64,000 nucleotides of DNA from Echinicola arenosa. Lineage in GTDB: Bacteria; Bacteroidota; Bacteroidia; Cytophagales; Cyclobacteriaceae. The stretch spans positions 124,001-188,000 of the forward strand of contig NZ_JACYTQ010000003.1 of the NCBI RefSeq assembly GCF_014841125.1. Direction: 5' to 3'. The position numbers and the translations under genes were made by a program. Shown here piece by piece: positions 26,355 to 35,205 of this stretch (its first letter is position 1; each line of letters starts with the position of its first letter). The notes beneath the pieces are model-generated. The model made no database searches. It had not been told where the DNA came from and saw nothing but the letters and a program-made list of their open reading frames with translations.

Positions 26355-27920
26355 CTATTCAGTCCTGTTCCAGTAGATGTTTTGTTTCAATAAAGTATTG
26401 TTCGTAAATGCATCTTGACCGATATTAAGGTAAAGTGCACCATCTTGTATGTCCTGATTTGTCAGGTTGGCAAATGCCTCAGAAAGTTCCGTGCGGAAGT
26501 AGTTGTTTCTAACCACATCGTAGAACCTTGTTCTTTCCATCATCAGTTCCTTCTCTCTTTCTCTAAAGATGGCATATTGCAAATCAGTGTCTTCAGGAGC
26601 AGGGTAAAGATCTGCTTTTGCTCTGGCACGAATGGTATTCAAATCCTGAGTGGCCGCAGCCGCATTACCGATTTTGGCATAGCACTCTGCTCTCAAAAGG
26701 TAGATTCCTGCCAACCGGATGTAAATTTCATTGCAATTCAAGCCTGTCATTAACGTCCTACCAGTAGCTTGGCTGACCACTCTAAAAACGCCTTCTCTAA
26801 TTTTATAGGGATAAGCAAATTCATAGCCTTTTGTTGCCATGGAATCTACTTTGTAGAAATAGGCACCTTTTCTTTCATCCTCTCCAGGATACATGTTTTG
26901 GATGGTGGAAGATTTATATTTGAAAGTCACTTGACTTTGATTGATATAAGAGGTGGATGCATTAAGGTCTACTGGCCATGTAGTATATCTTTCCGCTAAA
27001 GGATCAGCGTAACCTCCAGAGTTATCTGTTTGGTAAAAATTTTGAACTTCAAGAATGCTTTCTTGAGCAGCCAGTCTGGTTGCAGGATCCCAGCTGGATA
27101 TGTTTTCGCTAAGCATTGCTTCGATGTTTGAAGACAATCCGTAGGGTGCAGAAGCTTCTCCGGAGATCAATTTGGTACTCCATTCAATGGAATTGTTATA
27201 TGCTTCCTGAGCAGATACATTTTCCCAATTATAAAGCTCTGCCATGCTGCCCTGCCAAGCATAAGCATGGGCCAAAAGACCGGCAGCAGCACCTTTGCTT
27301 CCATATTGCTTAGAGGTCAATAGGTTGCCATTGGCATCTTTCATGGTACCATATTCATCTAATAATTCATAGGCCATTTGTAAGTTTTTGATAGCTTCTG
27401 CAATTACCTCTTCATCGGTACTATTTCCATATGCTTCGAAATTATTGGTACCTTCGGTGATGATGGCATTTCCCCAAATTCTTCCCAACTCCAAGTACAT
27501 CCAACCTTTTGTGAAATAAGCTTGACCTTTGTAAAAATCAATTCTGTCAGCAGTCATATTACTTTCTGCTTGATCAATGTTTTCCAAGATCAAGTTAGAA
27601 AGGTAGATGACATCGTAATATTCTTTCCAGCTTGAGTAAAGCGATATTTTGACCGTTTCAGGTACGAGCCCTCTTAGATTGCTGTAGGCCACATTATCGC
27701 ATCGGTCTGCTCCAGCTCCCATAGGTACGTGAGGGTCATCTTGTATCATATACTGGATTTCACCTTGAATGGTGATCAGAAAACCCATCAATTCACTGTC
27801 ATCATCAAAGGCATTTGTTATGGATTGACGATCCTCAGGTTTTACATCCAACAAGTCAGTGCACGAGCTGGCTAATGCTGTAAAGCAAACCAATAGAATT
27901 AAGTATCGTTTTATGTTCAT
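26355..27920 (-). CDS. SusD/RagB-family nutrient-binding outer-membrane lipoprotein
   Basis: A 521-residue lipoprotein (LASSC, Cys20) with SusD features: LDVKPEDRQSITNAFDDD after the lipid anchor, TPR-like helices (YFTKGWMYLELGRIWGNAI), the ARAYAWQ-type segment AHAYAWQGSM, and a C-terminal FREREKELMMERTRFYDVVR. It caps the SusC transporter and binds ligand at the surface. It follows SusC by 89 bases. Substrate unknown; the peptidase and thioredoxin downstream suggest peptide or protein. Confidence 0.92.
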   Translation of the reverse strand: MNIKRYLILLVCFTALASSCTDLLDVKPEDRQSITNAFDDDSELMGFLITIQGEIQYMIQDDPHVPMGAGADRCDNVAYSNLRGLVPETVKISLYSSWKEYYDVIYLSNLILENIDQAESNMTADRIDFYKGQAYFTKGWMYLELGRIWGNAIITEGTNNFEAYGNSTDEEVIAEAIKNLQMAYELLDEYGTMKDANGNLLTSKQYGSKGAAAGLLAHAYAWQGSMAELYNWENVSAQEAYNNSIEWSTKLISGEASAPYGLSSNIEAMLSENISSWDPATRLAAQESILEVQNFYQTDNSGGYADPLAERYTTWPVDLNASTSYINQSQVTFKYKSSTIQNMYPGEDERKGAYFYKVDSMATKGYEFAYPYKIREGVFRVVSQATGRTLMTGLNCNEIYIRLAGIYLLRAECYAKIGNAAAATQDLNTIRARAKADLYPAPEDTDLQYAIFREREKELMMERTRFYDVVRNNYFRTELSEAFANLTNQDIQDGALYLNIGQDAFTNNTLLKQNIYWNRTE

Positions 27921-28009
27921 TTTCTCAATATTTTAAAACAAGTCCTCTCTTGATTATAATTTCAAAATGCGGGCTTGTCATTAAGATTTATTTCTTGGTT
28001 GAATTTGGC

Positions 28010-31000
28010 TTAGAATTTTAGCGTACAACCTGCAGTGAATACCCTTGGAAGTGGATAATTATCAAGTTGATCCACGCCTGGATAAGGAACAGCTTCTGGA
28101 TCCAATCCTGAATAGTTGGTAATCAACATCAAGTTCTCAGCAGTGAAGAAAAGTCTCGTTGAAGTAATTCCTAGTTTCTTTACAAGTTTTTCGTCAAATG
28201 TGTAAGACAAGTTCAGTTTCTTTAATCTAATCCAATTGACTTGCTCAATGTTGGTATTGACCATCACATCAGCTTGAGGTGCATAACCAAGATTTGGAGT
28301 CGGGAAGAATGGAGAATAGCTTTCGCCTGCATTTTCAAATGCTTCTTGGTTCCAGAATTCAACGTCTCTATAATCCAGTAATAATACAGTTGCAGCAGGG
28401 TCTCTTCTGTTGGAGTATGCAGAATAAGGGACGGCATTGATAATCGATCTACCTAAAGTATAGGTGAACAACATGTTCAAACCGAAGTTTTTGTATTTGA
28501 AATCATTGGTCCATCCGCCACTCATTTTTGGAATAGGGCTACCTACATAAGTCTTGTCTAAGTCATTGATCCTGCCATCAGAGTTCAGGTCAAGGATGTT
28601 TTTCATCCCAACCTGAGCAGGATAAAGGCTACTTGGAGAACCTAAATTTTGGATAGATCCATCTGAATCAAAATAAACTGGTAGATCTTCCACAGAATTG
28701 ATGTATCCATCTTGGATATAGACATTAAAGCCCATGATAGGACGGCCTAAGATGAAATCATCTACATCATTGCCATTATAGCTTTCCTCAAACCTGTTGG
28801 TGTTTTTGGCGATGTTGAGTTTTGTATTCCATGTGAATGCCCTATCTCTGATCACATCATATTGAATTCCCAACTCGATACCCTGATTAGAAGTAGAAAA
28901 GGTGTTTCTCCATGTTGAAGAGAGGTAATAAACATTACCTGGGAATGGAGCATCATAGATTTGGCCGTCGTTATATTTGTAATAATAGTCCGCAACAAGA
29001 CGTAGTCTGTAATCAAGGAAGTCTAAGTCCAAACCAATGTCATATTGTGTGGCTTGTTCCCAAGCCAGATTGTTATAAGAAACCATATCAGGAGCAAGTC
29101 CCGGTTGTCCCATAAAATAAGGAGAGTTGATGTCGGATACAGTACCGTGGGCCAAGTAAGGGTTTTGGAACTGTAGTCCAGTGATCCCCCAAGATCCACG
29201 TAATTTTCCTTGATTCAACCACCACACATCATCCATAAATGGTTCCTCAGAAAAATTCCAACCTGTGGCTACAGAAGGAAAGGTTCCCCAACGCTTGCCT
29301 TCACCGAAGGTACTTGATCCGTCTGTTCTAATGGAAGCTTCGATTAGGTACTTCTTCTTATAGTTGTAGGCTATTCTGCCAAAATAACTCAACAAGTAAG
29401 TTTCACTGAAAGTAGAAGAGAAGTTTCTTGTTACTACTTGGTTGCCATTTTGGTCAACGACAATGGAGTTTTCAGGAAGAAGTGGTACATAATGGATGTC
29501 ATCACTGGCCATTCCACGTCCCATACCAAATGCTGTTTCATTGATTCTTCTGGTCAAGCCCTGTCCAGCCAAAAATTCAAACTCGTGATCCTGATCAACT
29601 GTAAGGAAATAGTTTAACAGGTTTTCCCAGTTAAGTACAATGCTTGAATTGTTTTGGTTGATAGCTTGGGACATCCCATATCTGTCATCAAGGTAGGAAG
29701 GGGTGAAAATATTACTTTTACCCAATGAAAAATCCACGGATGGGGTAGTGGTAAAAGAAAGTCCCTTTGCAATGTTTAGGTTTACTTTCAAGCCAGAACG
29801 CAATCGATAAGTATTGTTTTTGACTTGGGTGTCAGCAATTTTGGCTGCTTGTTCGCGGGCAATAGAATTATCCACTGAAAGTAGAGAAGATGATGCCTTT
29901 GGAGAGCCGACCATATTGGCAGAACCATTATTACTGTTTGACCCTCTACCTCTATTAGTGTAAGCGAAATAGTTGAAAGAGGTAATGGTCAAGTTCTTCC
30001 TAGGAGTCAAAGTAAGGTTAGCTGAGAAATTGTAACGCTCAAAAGCAGTTCCTACCATGATGCCTTCCTCATCATAATGACCCAAAGCAAGATTGTATTT
30101 CATCAACTCTGATCCTCCGTTGATTTGAACGTTGGAATTGGTCGTTTTACCTGTTCGGAAGAAGTAATCCCACCAATTGGAGCTGTTATTGTAATAGGAG
30201 TTTAAACTGTCCTGAAGTGCTGGCTGGTAAAGTCCATTTACCCGACCATTTCCCCAGAAATAATCATAAGTCCCGTATTTTCCCCAAGAGTCTTCATAAG
30301 AAGTAGGCAAGCTATACCCCCTGGTAGCCGGGTCATAATAGGCAGCAGTAGCATTTTTTGCAAACAGCAAAGCAAAATCTCTTTCAGCCTTTCCGATAGT
30401 TTGAACTGGGGTTCTTGGCAAGATACTGAAGCCCATTGATACATTGGCGGAAATTTCCGCTTTACCCTCTTTACCTTGTTTGGTGGTAATGAGAATCACA
30501 CCGTTATTGGCCCTAGATCCATAAAGTGCCGCAGCAGAAGCATCTTTAAGCACTTCTACAGACTCGATTGTGGAAGGGTCTATATCGGCTAAACCACTAG
30601 TGCTCATCTTACTATTGGTTTCCGAAATGATGGGAATACCATCAACTACATATAGCGGAGAACCGTCATTGATCAATTGACCGTCAGGTCCAGCCACCAT
30701 TAGAGAGTTTTGACCACGGATGTTGATGATTGTACCCGTTCCACCTGGAGAGCCAGATTGGTTGGTCACTGCTACACCGGCCATTTGCCCTTGAAGCAAG
30801 TTTTCGAGGTTAGCAGCAGGCATATCTTGGATATCTTCACTTTTTACGGAAGCCACAGAACTGATCAGCTCCTCTTTGCTTCTCTTACCGTAGGCAATAA
30901 CAGTTACGTCATCCAAGGTGTTAATGTCTTCCTCAAGCGTAATTTTTAATTTTGTTTGGTTGCCTAGAGTAATTTCTTTGGATTTAAAACCAATAAATGA

Positions 31001-31276
31001 CACAACCAATACAGGTTGTTGATTTGGTTTGGTAGGTACATCAATAGTGAAGTTTCCATCAGGGCCTGCAGATATTCCTACTAATGTCCCTTTAACCAAA
31101 ACAGTGGCTCCAGGAAGAGACTCACCTGATTGGTTTGTGATGCTACCAGTGATGTGAATTCTGTTGTTTGATTGTTGTGCATACCCTTCTTGGCTAAATG
31201 CCAAATAGGTAGCTAGAAACATCACTAGCAATAATAAGCGACGGCTTATTATTGAAGTTTGTAAAACTAGTTTCAT
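28010..31276 (-). CDS. SusC/RagA-family TonB-dependent transporter
   Basis: About 1,088 residues. After a signal peptide (SQEGYAQ) comes a CarboxypepD_reg-like domain (ITGSITNQSGESLPGATVLV), a TonB box region (DDVTVIAYGKRSKEELISSV), the plug (NLLQGQMAGVAVTNQSGSPG, DGIPI), and a 22-strand barrel ending in an aromatic residue. The ATG at 31276 is preferred to 31315 because it places the signal peptide at the N-terminus. No STN domain is present, so it is not coupled to a FecR. First gene of the operon with SusD, FAS1, lipoprotein and thioredoxin-like genes. Confidence 0.93.
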   Translation of the reverse strand: MKLVLQTSIISRRLLLLVMFLATYLAFSQEGYAQQSNNRIHITGSITNQSGESLPGATVLVKGTLVGISAGPDGNFTIDVPTKPNQQPVLVVSFIGFKSKEITLGNQTKLKITLEEDINTLDDVTVIAYGKRSKEELISSVASVKSEDIQDMPAANLENLLQGQMAGVAVTNQSGSPGGTGTIINIRGQNSLMVAGPDGQLINDGSPLYVVDGIPIISETNSKMSTSGLADIDPSTIESVEVLKDASAAALYGSRANNGVILITTKQGKEGKAEISANVSMGFSILPRTPVQTIGKAERDFALLFAKNATAAYYDPATRGYSLPTSYEDSWGKYGTYDYFWGNGRVNGLYQPALQDSLNSYYNNSSNWWDYFFRTGKTTNSNVQINGGSELMKYNLALGHYDEEGIMVGTAFERYNFSANLTLTPRKNLTITSFNYFAYTNRGRGSNSNNGSANMVGSPKASSSLLSVDNSIAREQAAKIADTQVKNNTYRLRSGLKVNLNIAKGLSFTTTPSVDFSLGKSNIFTPSYLDDRYGMSQAINQNNSSIVLNWENLLNYFLTVDQDHEFEFLAGQGLTRRINETAFGMGRGMASDDIHYVPLLPENSIVVDQNGNQVVTRNFSSTFSETYLLSYFGRIAYNYKKKYLIEASIRTDGSSTFGEGKRWGTFPSVATGWNFSEEPFMDDVWWLNQGKLRGSWGITGLQFQNPYLAHGTVSDINSPYFMGQPGLAPDMVSYNNLAWEQATQYDIGLDLDFLDYRLRLVADYYYKYNDGQIYDAPFPGNVYYLSSTWRNTFSTSNQGIELGIQYDVIRDRAFTWNTKLNIAKNTNRFEESYNGNDVDDFILGRPIMGFNVYIQDGYINSVEDLPVYFDSDGSIQNLGSPSSLYPAQVGMKNILDLNSDGRINDLDKTYVGSPIPKMSGGWTNDFKYKNFGLNMLFTYTLGRSIINAVPYSAYSNRRDPAATVLLLDYRDVEFWNQEAFENAGESYSPFFPTPNLGYAPQADVMVNTNIEQVNWIRLKKLNLSYTFDEKLVKKLGITSTRLFFTAENLMLITNYSGLDPEAVPYPGVDQLDNYPLPRVFTAGCTLKF

Positions 31277-31347
31277 AAATGCGGTTTTAAGTTTTGATTT
31301 AGGTGGATAGCCCATCTAGAACGAAAGACCTAATTAGGGCATGGGCA

Positions 31348-31355
31348 CAAATATA
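31348..31355 (-). promoter_or_regulatory. Bacteroidota -7 box (TATATTTG) upstream of susC
   Basis: On the minus strand this octamer matches TAnnTTTG exactly. It lies about 70 bases upstream of the preferred SusC start, in an AT-rich region. No TTTG was found at the expected -33 position, so only half of the consensus promoter is visible. Confidence 0.5.
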
Positions 31356-32033
31356 AAATAAATACTTTAAATTTGTTTATATGTATGTTAAAAAAGCTTT
31401 ATAATTTTAATATTTATCATTAATTCAGAATTATATTTTGCTCTAAGAATTTGCGAAATTTTATTTGGCAAAAAAGAAGCAAAAAAATTATTGCTTATAG
31501 AAAAATCAATAAAAAGCTCTAAAATAACGGTTTGAATACTATTTAAACCCTAGTGGTTTTTAGGGTATTAGAAAACACAAAATAAAATTTTGTGTTAAGT
31601 GATTTTTGTTAATTGCTGATTTGCAGTTAGTTGTGCTTTGTTGTTAATGTTTGTTTTGGGATAGATTTTATTTATTGGGTCAGCTTTCTGAAGGTTAAGA
31701 TAATTTAACAGGAGACTGGTTCGTTTTCAATGGATATTTCGTGTGTGATTTTTAAAGAGACTGGTGGTATTAAAGTGCAGTTGATACTATAAAAATGATT
31801 TTTGTGGTGTAAAAATTGATTTTGTTTTTTTTGTATTTTTCATAGTAAAATTCAATGACGGTATTCTGAGTATTTGGCCGCTTAATCATGATATTTATTA
31901 TTTGATCAAAGCACCTTTAAAAGTGAATATTATGTAAAGTTGAAGAACCATAATAATGAGAGAGAGAGTTCTTTCTATAAGATTAATTTAAAACACCAGA
32001 AGGTATTTTGAACTTACTGGATGTCGTTAAATC

Positions 32034-32068
32034 AAAAAAAGGTCCGCACATCGTACAGACCTTTTTTT
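32034..32068. terminator. Symmetrical terminator-like hairpin with no assigned gene
   Basis: Seven A residues plus GGTC pair with GACC plus seven T residues around an internal 13-base loop. The A-run and T-run make it functional in either direction. It is over 700 bases from the susC start and about 350 bases before aceK, so neither gene explains it. Confidence 0.7.
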
Positions 32069-32419
32069 ACTATCAAACCTATTAAACCTATTGTTGAATT
32101 ATTCAAGCATTTGAATAACTTAACGGAAAGGTAAAAAATAATTCTTAATATCCAAACAATCGATTGCGAAAGGGAAATTTATTAAATGAAAACAAGTAAT
32201 ATGGAACCATAAATTTGCCAAGTATCCTTTTTGAAAGATCGCGGAATTCAGTAGTTTTTACTTTAGTATCTTCGATTCTCCTTATTAGTTAGTAATAAAA
32301 AATCAGCAGCCGATTTTTATAATCTATAAATTATTTGTGCACGCAATCCGAGGAACTTATTTTGGGTTTTGGTTATATTCATTTTCCAAATGCATTCTCC
32401 TCATTATTAATAAAAATCG

Positions 32420-34147
32420 ATGAATTCAACTGTAAAACCTGTTGTCGTTTCTGAAATTATAGCAGCTTACATAAAGTATATTACGGCTTTTCATAAACAT
32501 ACCAAAAGGGCTCCTGAATACTTCAAAGCTAGAGATTGGGATGGTGTGCAGTTGAATCACAGACAGCGATTAAGGTTGTATAAAGATTGTGTCAATGAGG
32601 TAGTTAATACTTGTAGGGAAAAATATGGAGAGTTTTTAGATGACAGGGTTTTTTGGATGGAGGTCAAGCAATCTTTTTCAAATGAAATAGACCAAAGAAC
32701 TGACAAAGAATTGGCTGAGTCATTTTATAATTCTGTCATTAGAAAAGCAGTAGCCCATTTGTCCATAGATGAAGAGTTGATGTTTGTGATCGAAGGCTAT
32801 GATTCATGTGAAATTCATCCTCAGGAACCTTTGTTTTATAATTATCCACCACATTGGGGGGTTCAAAAAATTATCAGGAAAATTTTAGAAGATTTTGATT
32901 TCCAAGCTCCTTATTATCAAAAAGAAAAAGATGTCCAGTTTTTGGTAAGAAGTATTCGGGAAGTTATTCTTACCAGATACAAAGTGGATGAAAATACCAC
33001 TACGCAAGTTCTCAAACAAGTGTTTTATCGAAACAAGGCAGCATACTTAATAGGAAGGACCTTTTTGGGAGGAAAGTGGATGCCTTTTATCATTCCATTT
33101 ATGCATGGTCCACAGGGTGTTTTTGTGGACACTTTGATTTTTGACCCTAATTTAATGAGTGCTATTTTTAGTTATACCAGATCATATTTTATGGTTGAAA
33201 CAGAGATTCCGTCGCAGATTGTGGCTTTTTTGAATTCGGTTATTACCCACAAAAAGGTATTTGAATTGTACAATGCCATTGGTTTTAACAAACATGGCAA
33301 GACGGAATTTTACCGTGATTATCTCAACCATCTCAAAACCAGTGATGACCAGTTTGTGGTAGCTCCTGGTATTAAAGGAATGGTCATGACTGTATTTACT
33401 TTGCCTTCATATAATATGGTTTTCAAAGTGATCAAGGATAACTTTGACCCACCCAAAAACATGACCAGGCAAGAAGTTAAGGAAAAGTACAGGCTCGTGT
33501 CGCTTCACGACAGGGTAGGGAGAATGGCAGATACGCATGAGTTTGAATATTTTCAAATACCACTTGAAAGGGTTCACCCAGATTTGATCAAGGAATTGAA
33601 AAATACGGTTAACTCGTTGGTTGAAATCAAAGATGATGTTTTGGTCATTAAGCACCTTTATACAGAAAAAAGGCTTACTCCATTGAATATGTATTTGGAG
33701 ACATGCAGTTTGGAGGATGCTAAAATAGCGGTTGAGGAATATGGAAATGCTATTCTGCAATTGGCCAAAGCCAATATTTTTCCAGGAGATATGATGACCA
33801 AGAACTTTGGTGTCACCAGGCAAAAACGCGTGATTTTTTATGATTATGATGAAATAGAGTTCCTCACTCGGATGAACTTTAGGGAAAAGCCCAAACCAGT
33901 AACTTTTGCTCAGATTTATGCTTCAGAACCTTGGTATGACATTGCCAAGAATGATGTGTTTACAGAAGATTTTAAAAGGTTTATGATTGGAAGGGTTGAT
34001 GTAAAACCACACTTTTTGGAGTTTCATGAATTGCTTTTTGACCCAAATCATTGGAAAGAAATCCAGAAACGCATTGAACAGGGAGAGCTGATTCATGCAT
34101 TTCCATATCCAGAATACATGCGTTTCAGACCAGATGAAGAAGTATAA
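32420..34147 (+). CDS. aceK: Isocitrate dehydrogenase kinase/phosphatase AceK
   Basis: A 575-residue protein, the usual AceK length. The nucleotide-binding motif APGIKGMVM is at residues 315-323, followed by LPSYNMVFKVIKD, where Lys336 has the same number as the ATP-binding lysine I recall for the E. coli enzyme. The acidic catalytic segment RVIFYDYDEIEF is present, as is the family element EYFQIPLERVHPDLI. AceK phosphorylates and dephosphorylates isocitrate dehydrogenase to divert carbon into the glyoxylate shunt. No aceA or aceB lies beside it, unlike the enterobacterial aceBAK operon, and it has a long upstream region of its own. The family is mostly proteobacterial. Confidence 0.95.
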   Translation: MNSTVKPVVVSEIIAAYIKYITAFHKHTKRAPEYFKARDWDGVQLNHRQRLRLYKDCVNEVVNTCREKYGEFLDDRVFWMEVKQSFSNEIDQRTDKELAESFYNSVIRKAVAHLSIDEELMFVIEGYDSCEIHPQEPLFYNYPPHWGVQKIIRKILEDFDFQAPYYQKEKDVQFLVRSIREVILTRYKVDENTTTQVLKQVFYRNKAAYLIGRTFLGGKWMPFIIPFMHGPQGVFVDTLIFDPNLMSAIFSYTRSYFMVETEIPSQIVAFLNSVITHKKVFELYNAIGFNKHGKTEFYRDYLNHLKTSDDQFVVAPGIKGMVMTVFTLPSYNMVFKVIKDNFDPPKNMTRQEVKEKYRLVSLHDRVGRMADTHEFEYFQIPLERVHPDLIKELKNTVNSLVEIKDDVLVIKHLYTEKRLTPLNMYLETCSLEDAKIAVEEYGNAILQLAKANIFPGDMMTKNFGVTRQKRVIFYDYDEIEFLTRMNFREKPKPVTFAQIYASEPWYDIAKNDVFTEDFKRFMIGRVDVKPHFLEFHELLFDPNHWKEIQKRIEQGELIHAFPYPEYMRFRPDEEV

Positions 34148-34193
34148 CAGACAGTTTAAATAATCATTAATTTTTGTAATAACTTATTCGCGA

Positions 34194-34222
34194 ACAGTTA
34201 AATAACTGTGTACAATTTTTTT
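34194..34222 (+). terminator. Possible weak terminator after aceK
   Basis: ACAGTTA (34194-34200) and TAACTGT (34203-34209) form a short AT-rich inverted repeat, followed after six bases by a seven-base T-run. The two-base spacer is too short for a full stem, so the real hairpin would be smaller. It is placed correctly for aceK, 47 bases after the stop. Confidence 0.4.
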
Positions 34223-34427
34223 ATCTGTCAGTTACTTATTCACTCCTAAAATATTTTGATTATTGGAGTTAATTCGTTAATATTCAATAGATCAAATCAC
34301 TGAATGCCAAAACAAAACCAATTTATAAATGGTTGTACAAAAAGCATTCTTGATCGAGCGATAAATTGAGCCCGAACTATAGTATTTCTTCTATCATGGT
34401 TTATCATCCAAATTAAATTTAAAAGAA

Positions 34428-35048
34428 ATGAAAAAAGCTCACCTATGCATTTTGTTGACGCTGTTCTTATCTACGGCGTGCTTTTCCTCCAAAGATTTTG
34501 TCGCTGAATATGATTATGACTACCGAGGAAATTTTAAAAAATATAAGACTTTTGCTTTTATGGAGGATACAGGGACGGATTCTGTGAAACATATTCCCAT
34601 TATTGACAAAACCATTATTTCAAGACTTAATTCCCAAGGTTTTAGACATCAGATTGATAAGCCTGATATTTTGATCTATTACAAACTCTTTGTCAACCAG
34701 ATTAGGTACAGAGGTTATGTTCAGCCAGAGTTTGATAACTGGTTGGCTAGCCGTGGTCTGGAAATTTTGAAAGAAGAAGAAGAAAAAGACAAAAGAGGTG
34801 AAGAGGATGATATTGATAATCCAGAAGACCGTGAGAAAGGGGAAGATTATGACAATATCAAATATTATGAGAATGACGGTATGTTGATCATTTATGTAAT
34901 AGATTACAAAAAGAACAAAACAATTTGGCAAGGATATACTTCCGCTACTTTTGATGTAAACTCACCAAGTATCAATTTGGACCTTACCAGGGCCACCTAT
35001 AAAGTCATGAACCAGTTTCGGCTGGTCACCAATAATTATTCTTTTTAG
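34428..35048 (+). CDS. DUF4136-like lipoprotein
   Basis: A 206-residue lipoprotein (LSTAC, Cys18). The order of motifs, YDYRGNFKKYKTFAF near the N-terminus, SRLNSQGFRHQIDKPDILIYY in the middle and KKNKTIWQGYTSATF near the C-terminus, fits DUF4136, a family of periplasmic or outer-membrane proteins of unknown function. A highly charged insertion (residues about 118-140, rich in Glu, Lys and Asp) interrupts the domain. It ends before a strong terminator. It is probably monocistronic, since the gap after aceK is 280 bases. Confidence 0.75.
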   Translation: MKKAHLCILLTLFLSTACFSSKDFVAEYDYDYRGNFKKYKTFAFMEDTGTDSVKHIPIIDKTIISRLNSQGFRHQIDKPDILIYYKLFVNQIRYRGYVQPEFDNWLASRGLEILKEEEEKDKRGEEDDIDNPEDREKGEDYDNIKYYENDGMLIIYVIDYKKNKTIWQGYTSATFDVNSPSINLDLTRATYKVMNQFRLVTNNYSF

Positions 35049-35070
35049 TAAAGGTTAAACATTTACTTTT

Positions 35071-35104
35071 AGCCTTCAGGGATCTACCTGAAGGCTTTTT
35101 TTTT
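35071..35104 (+). terminator. Strong intrinsic terminator after DUF4136 gene
   Basis: AGCCTTCAGG (35071-35080) pairs perfectly with CCTGAAGGCT (35087-35096) around a six-base loop, followed by a long T-run from 35096. It lies 22 bases after the stop codon. Confidence 0.9.
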
Positions 35105-35205
35105 CTTTTCTTAGACCTAACAGTGCAGGACAGTGTAATGAATTTTATCATATAATTTTATGGATGTTTTTTAGCATAAACAGATCAATTCAAGATATCC
35201 GTACA

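Larger units (their letters stand above)
31316..32419. other. 1.1-kb AT-rich intergenic region with an isolated hairpin
   Basis: No protein gene of convincing length is seen between divergent susC and aceK; the longest ATG-started plus-strand frames read are about 20 codons or less. It contains the susC -7 box, a bidirectional terminator-like hairpin at 32034-32068 that belongs to no known gene, and a smaller inverted repeat (TTATTCAA/TTGAATAA, 32099-32118). A small RNA or long regulatory leader could be hidden here. Confidence 0.5.

Noticed and set aside
31730-31792. Plus-strand 20-codon frame (ATG at 31730) upstream of the unassigned terminator
   Set aside because: It is too short, has no conserved feature and no ribosome site that I could see; an RNA is a better guess.
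31957-31992. An 11-codon frame just before the hairpin at 32034 as a leader peptide
   Set aside because: It has no run of regulatory codons and the downstream gene is not amino-acid biosynthetic.
34620-34931. Minus-strand 103-codon frame opposite the DUF4136 gene
   Set aside because: The repetitive Phe/Ile run is the complement of the charged Lys/Glu insertion on the real gene.
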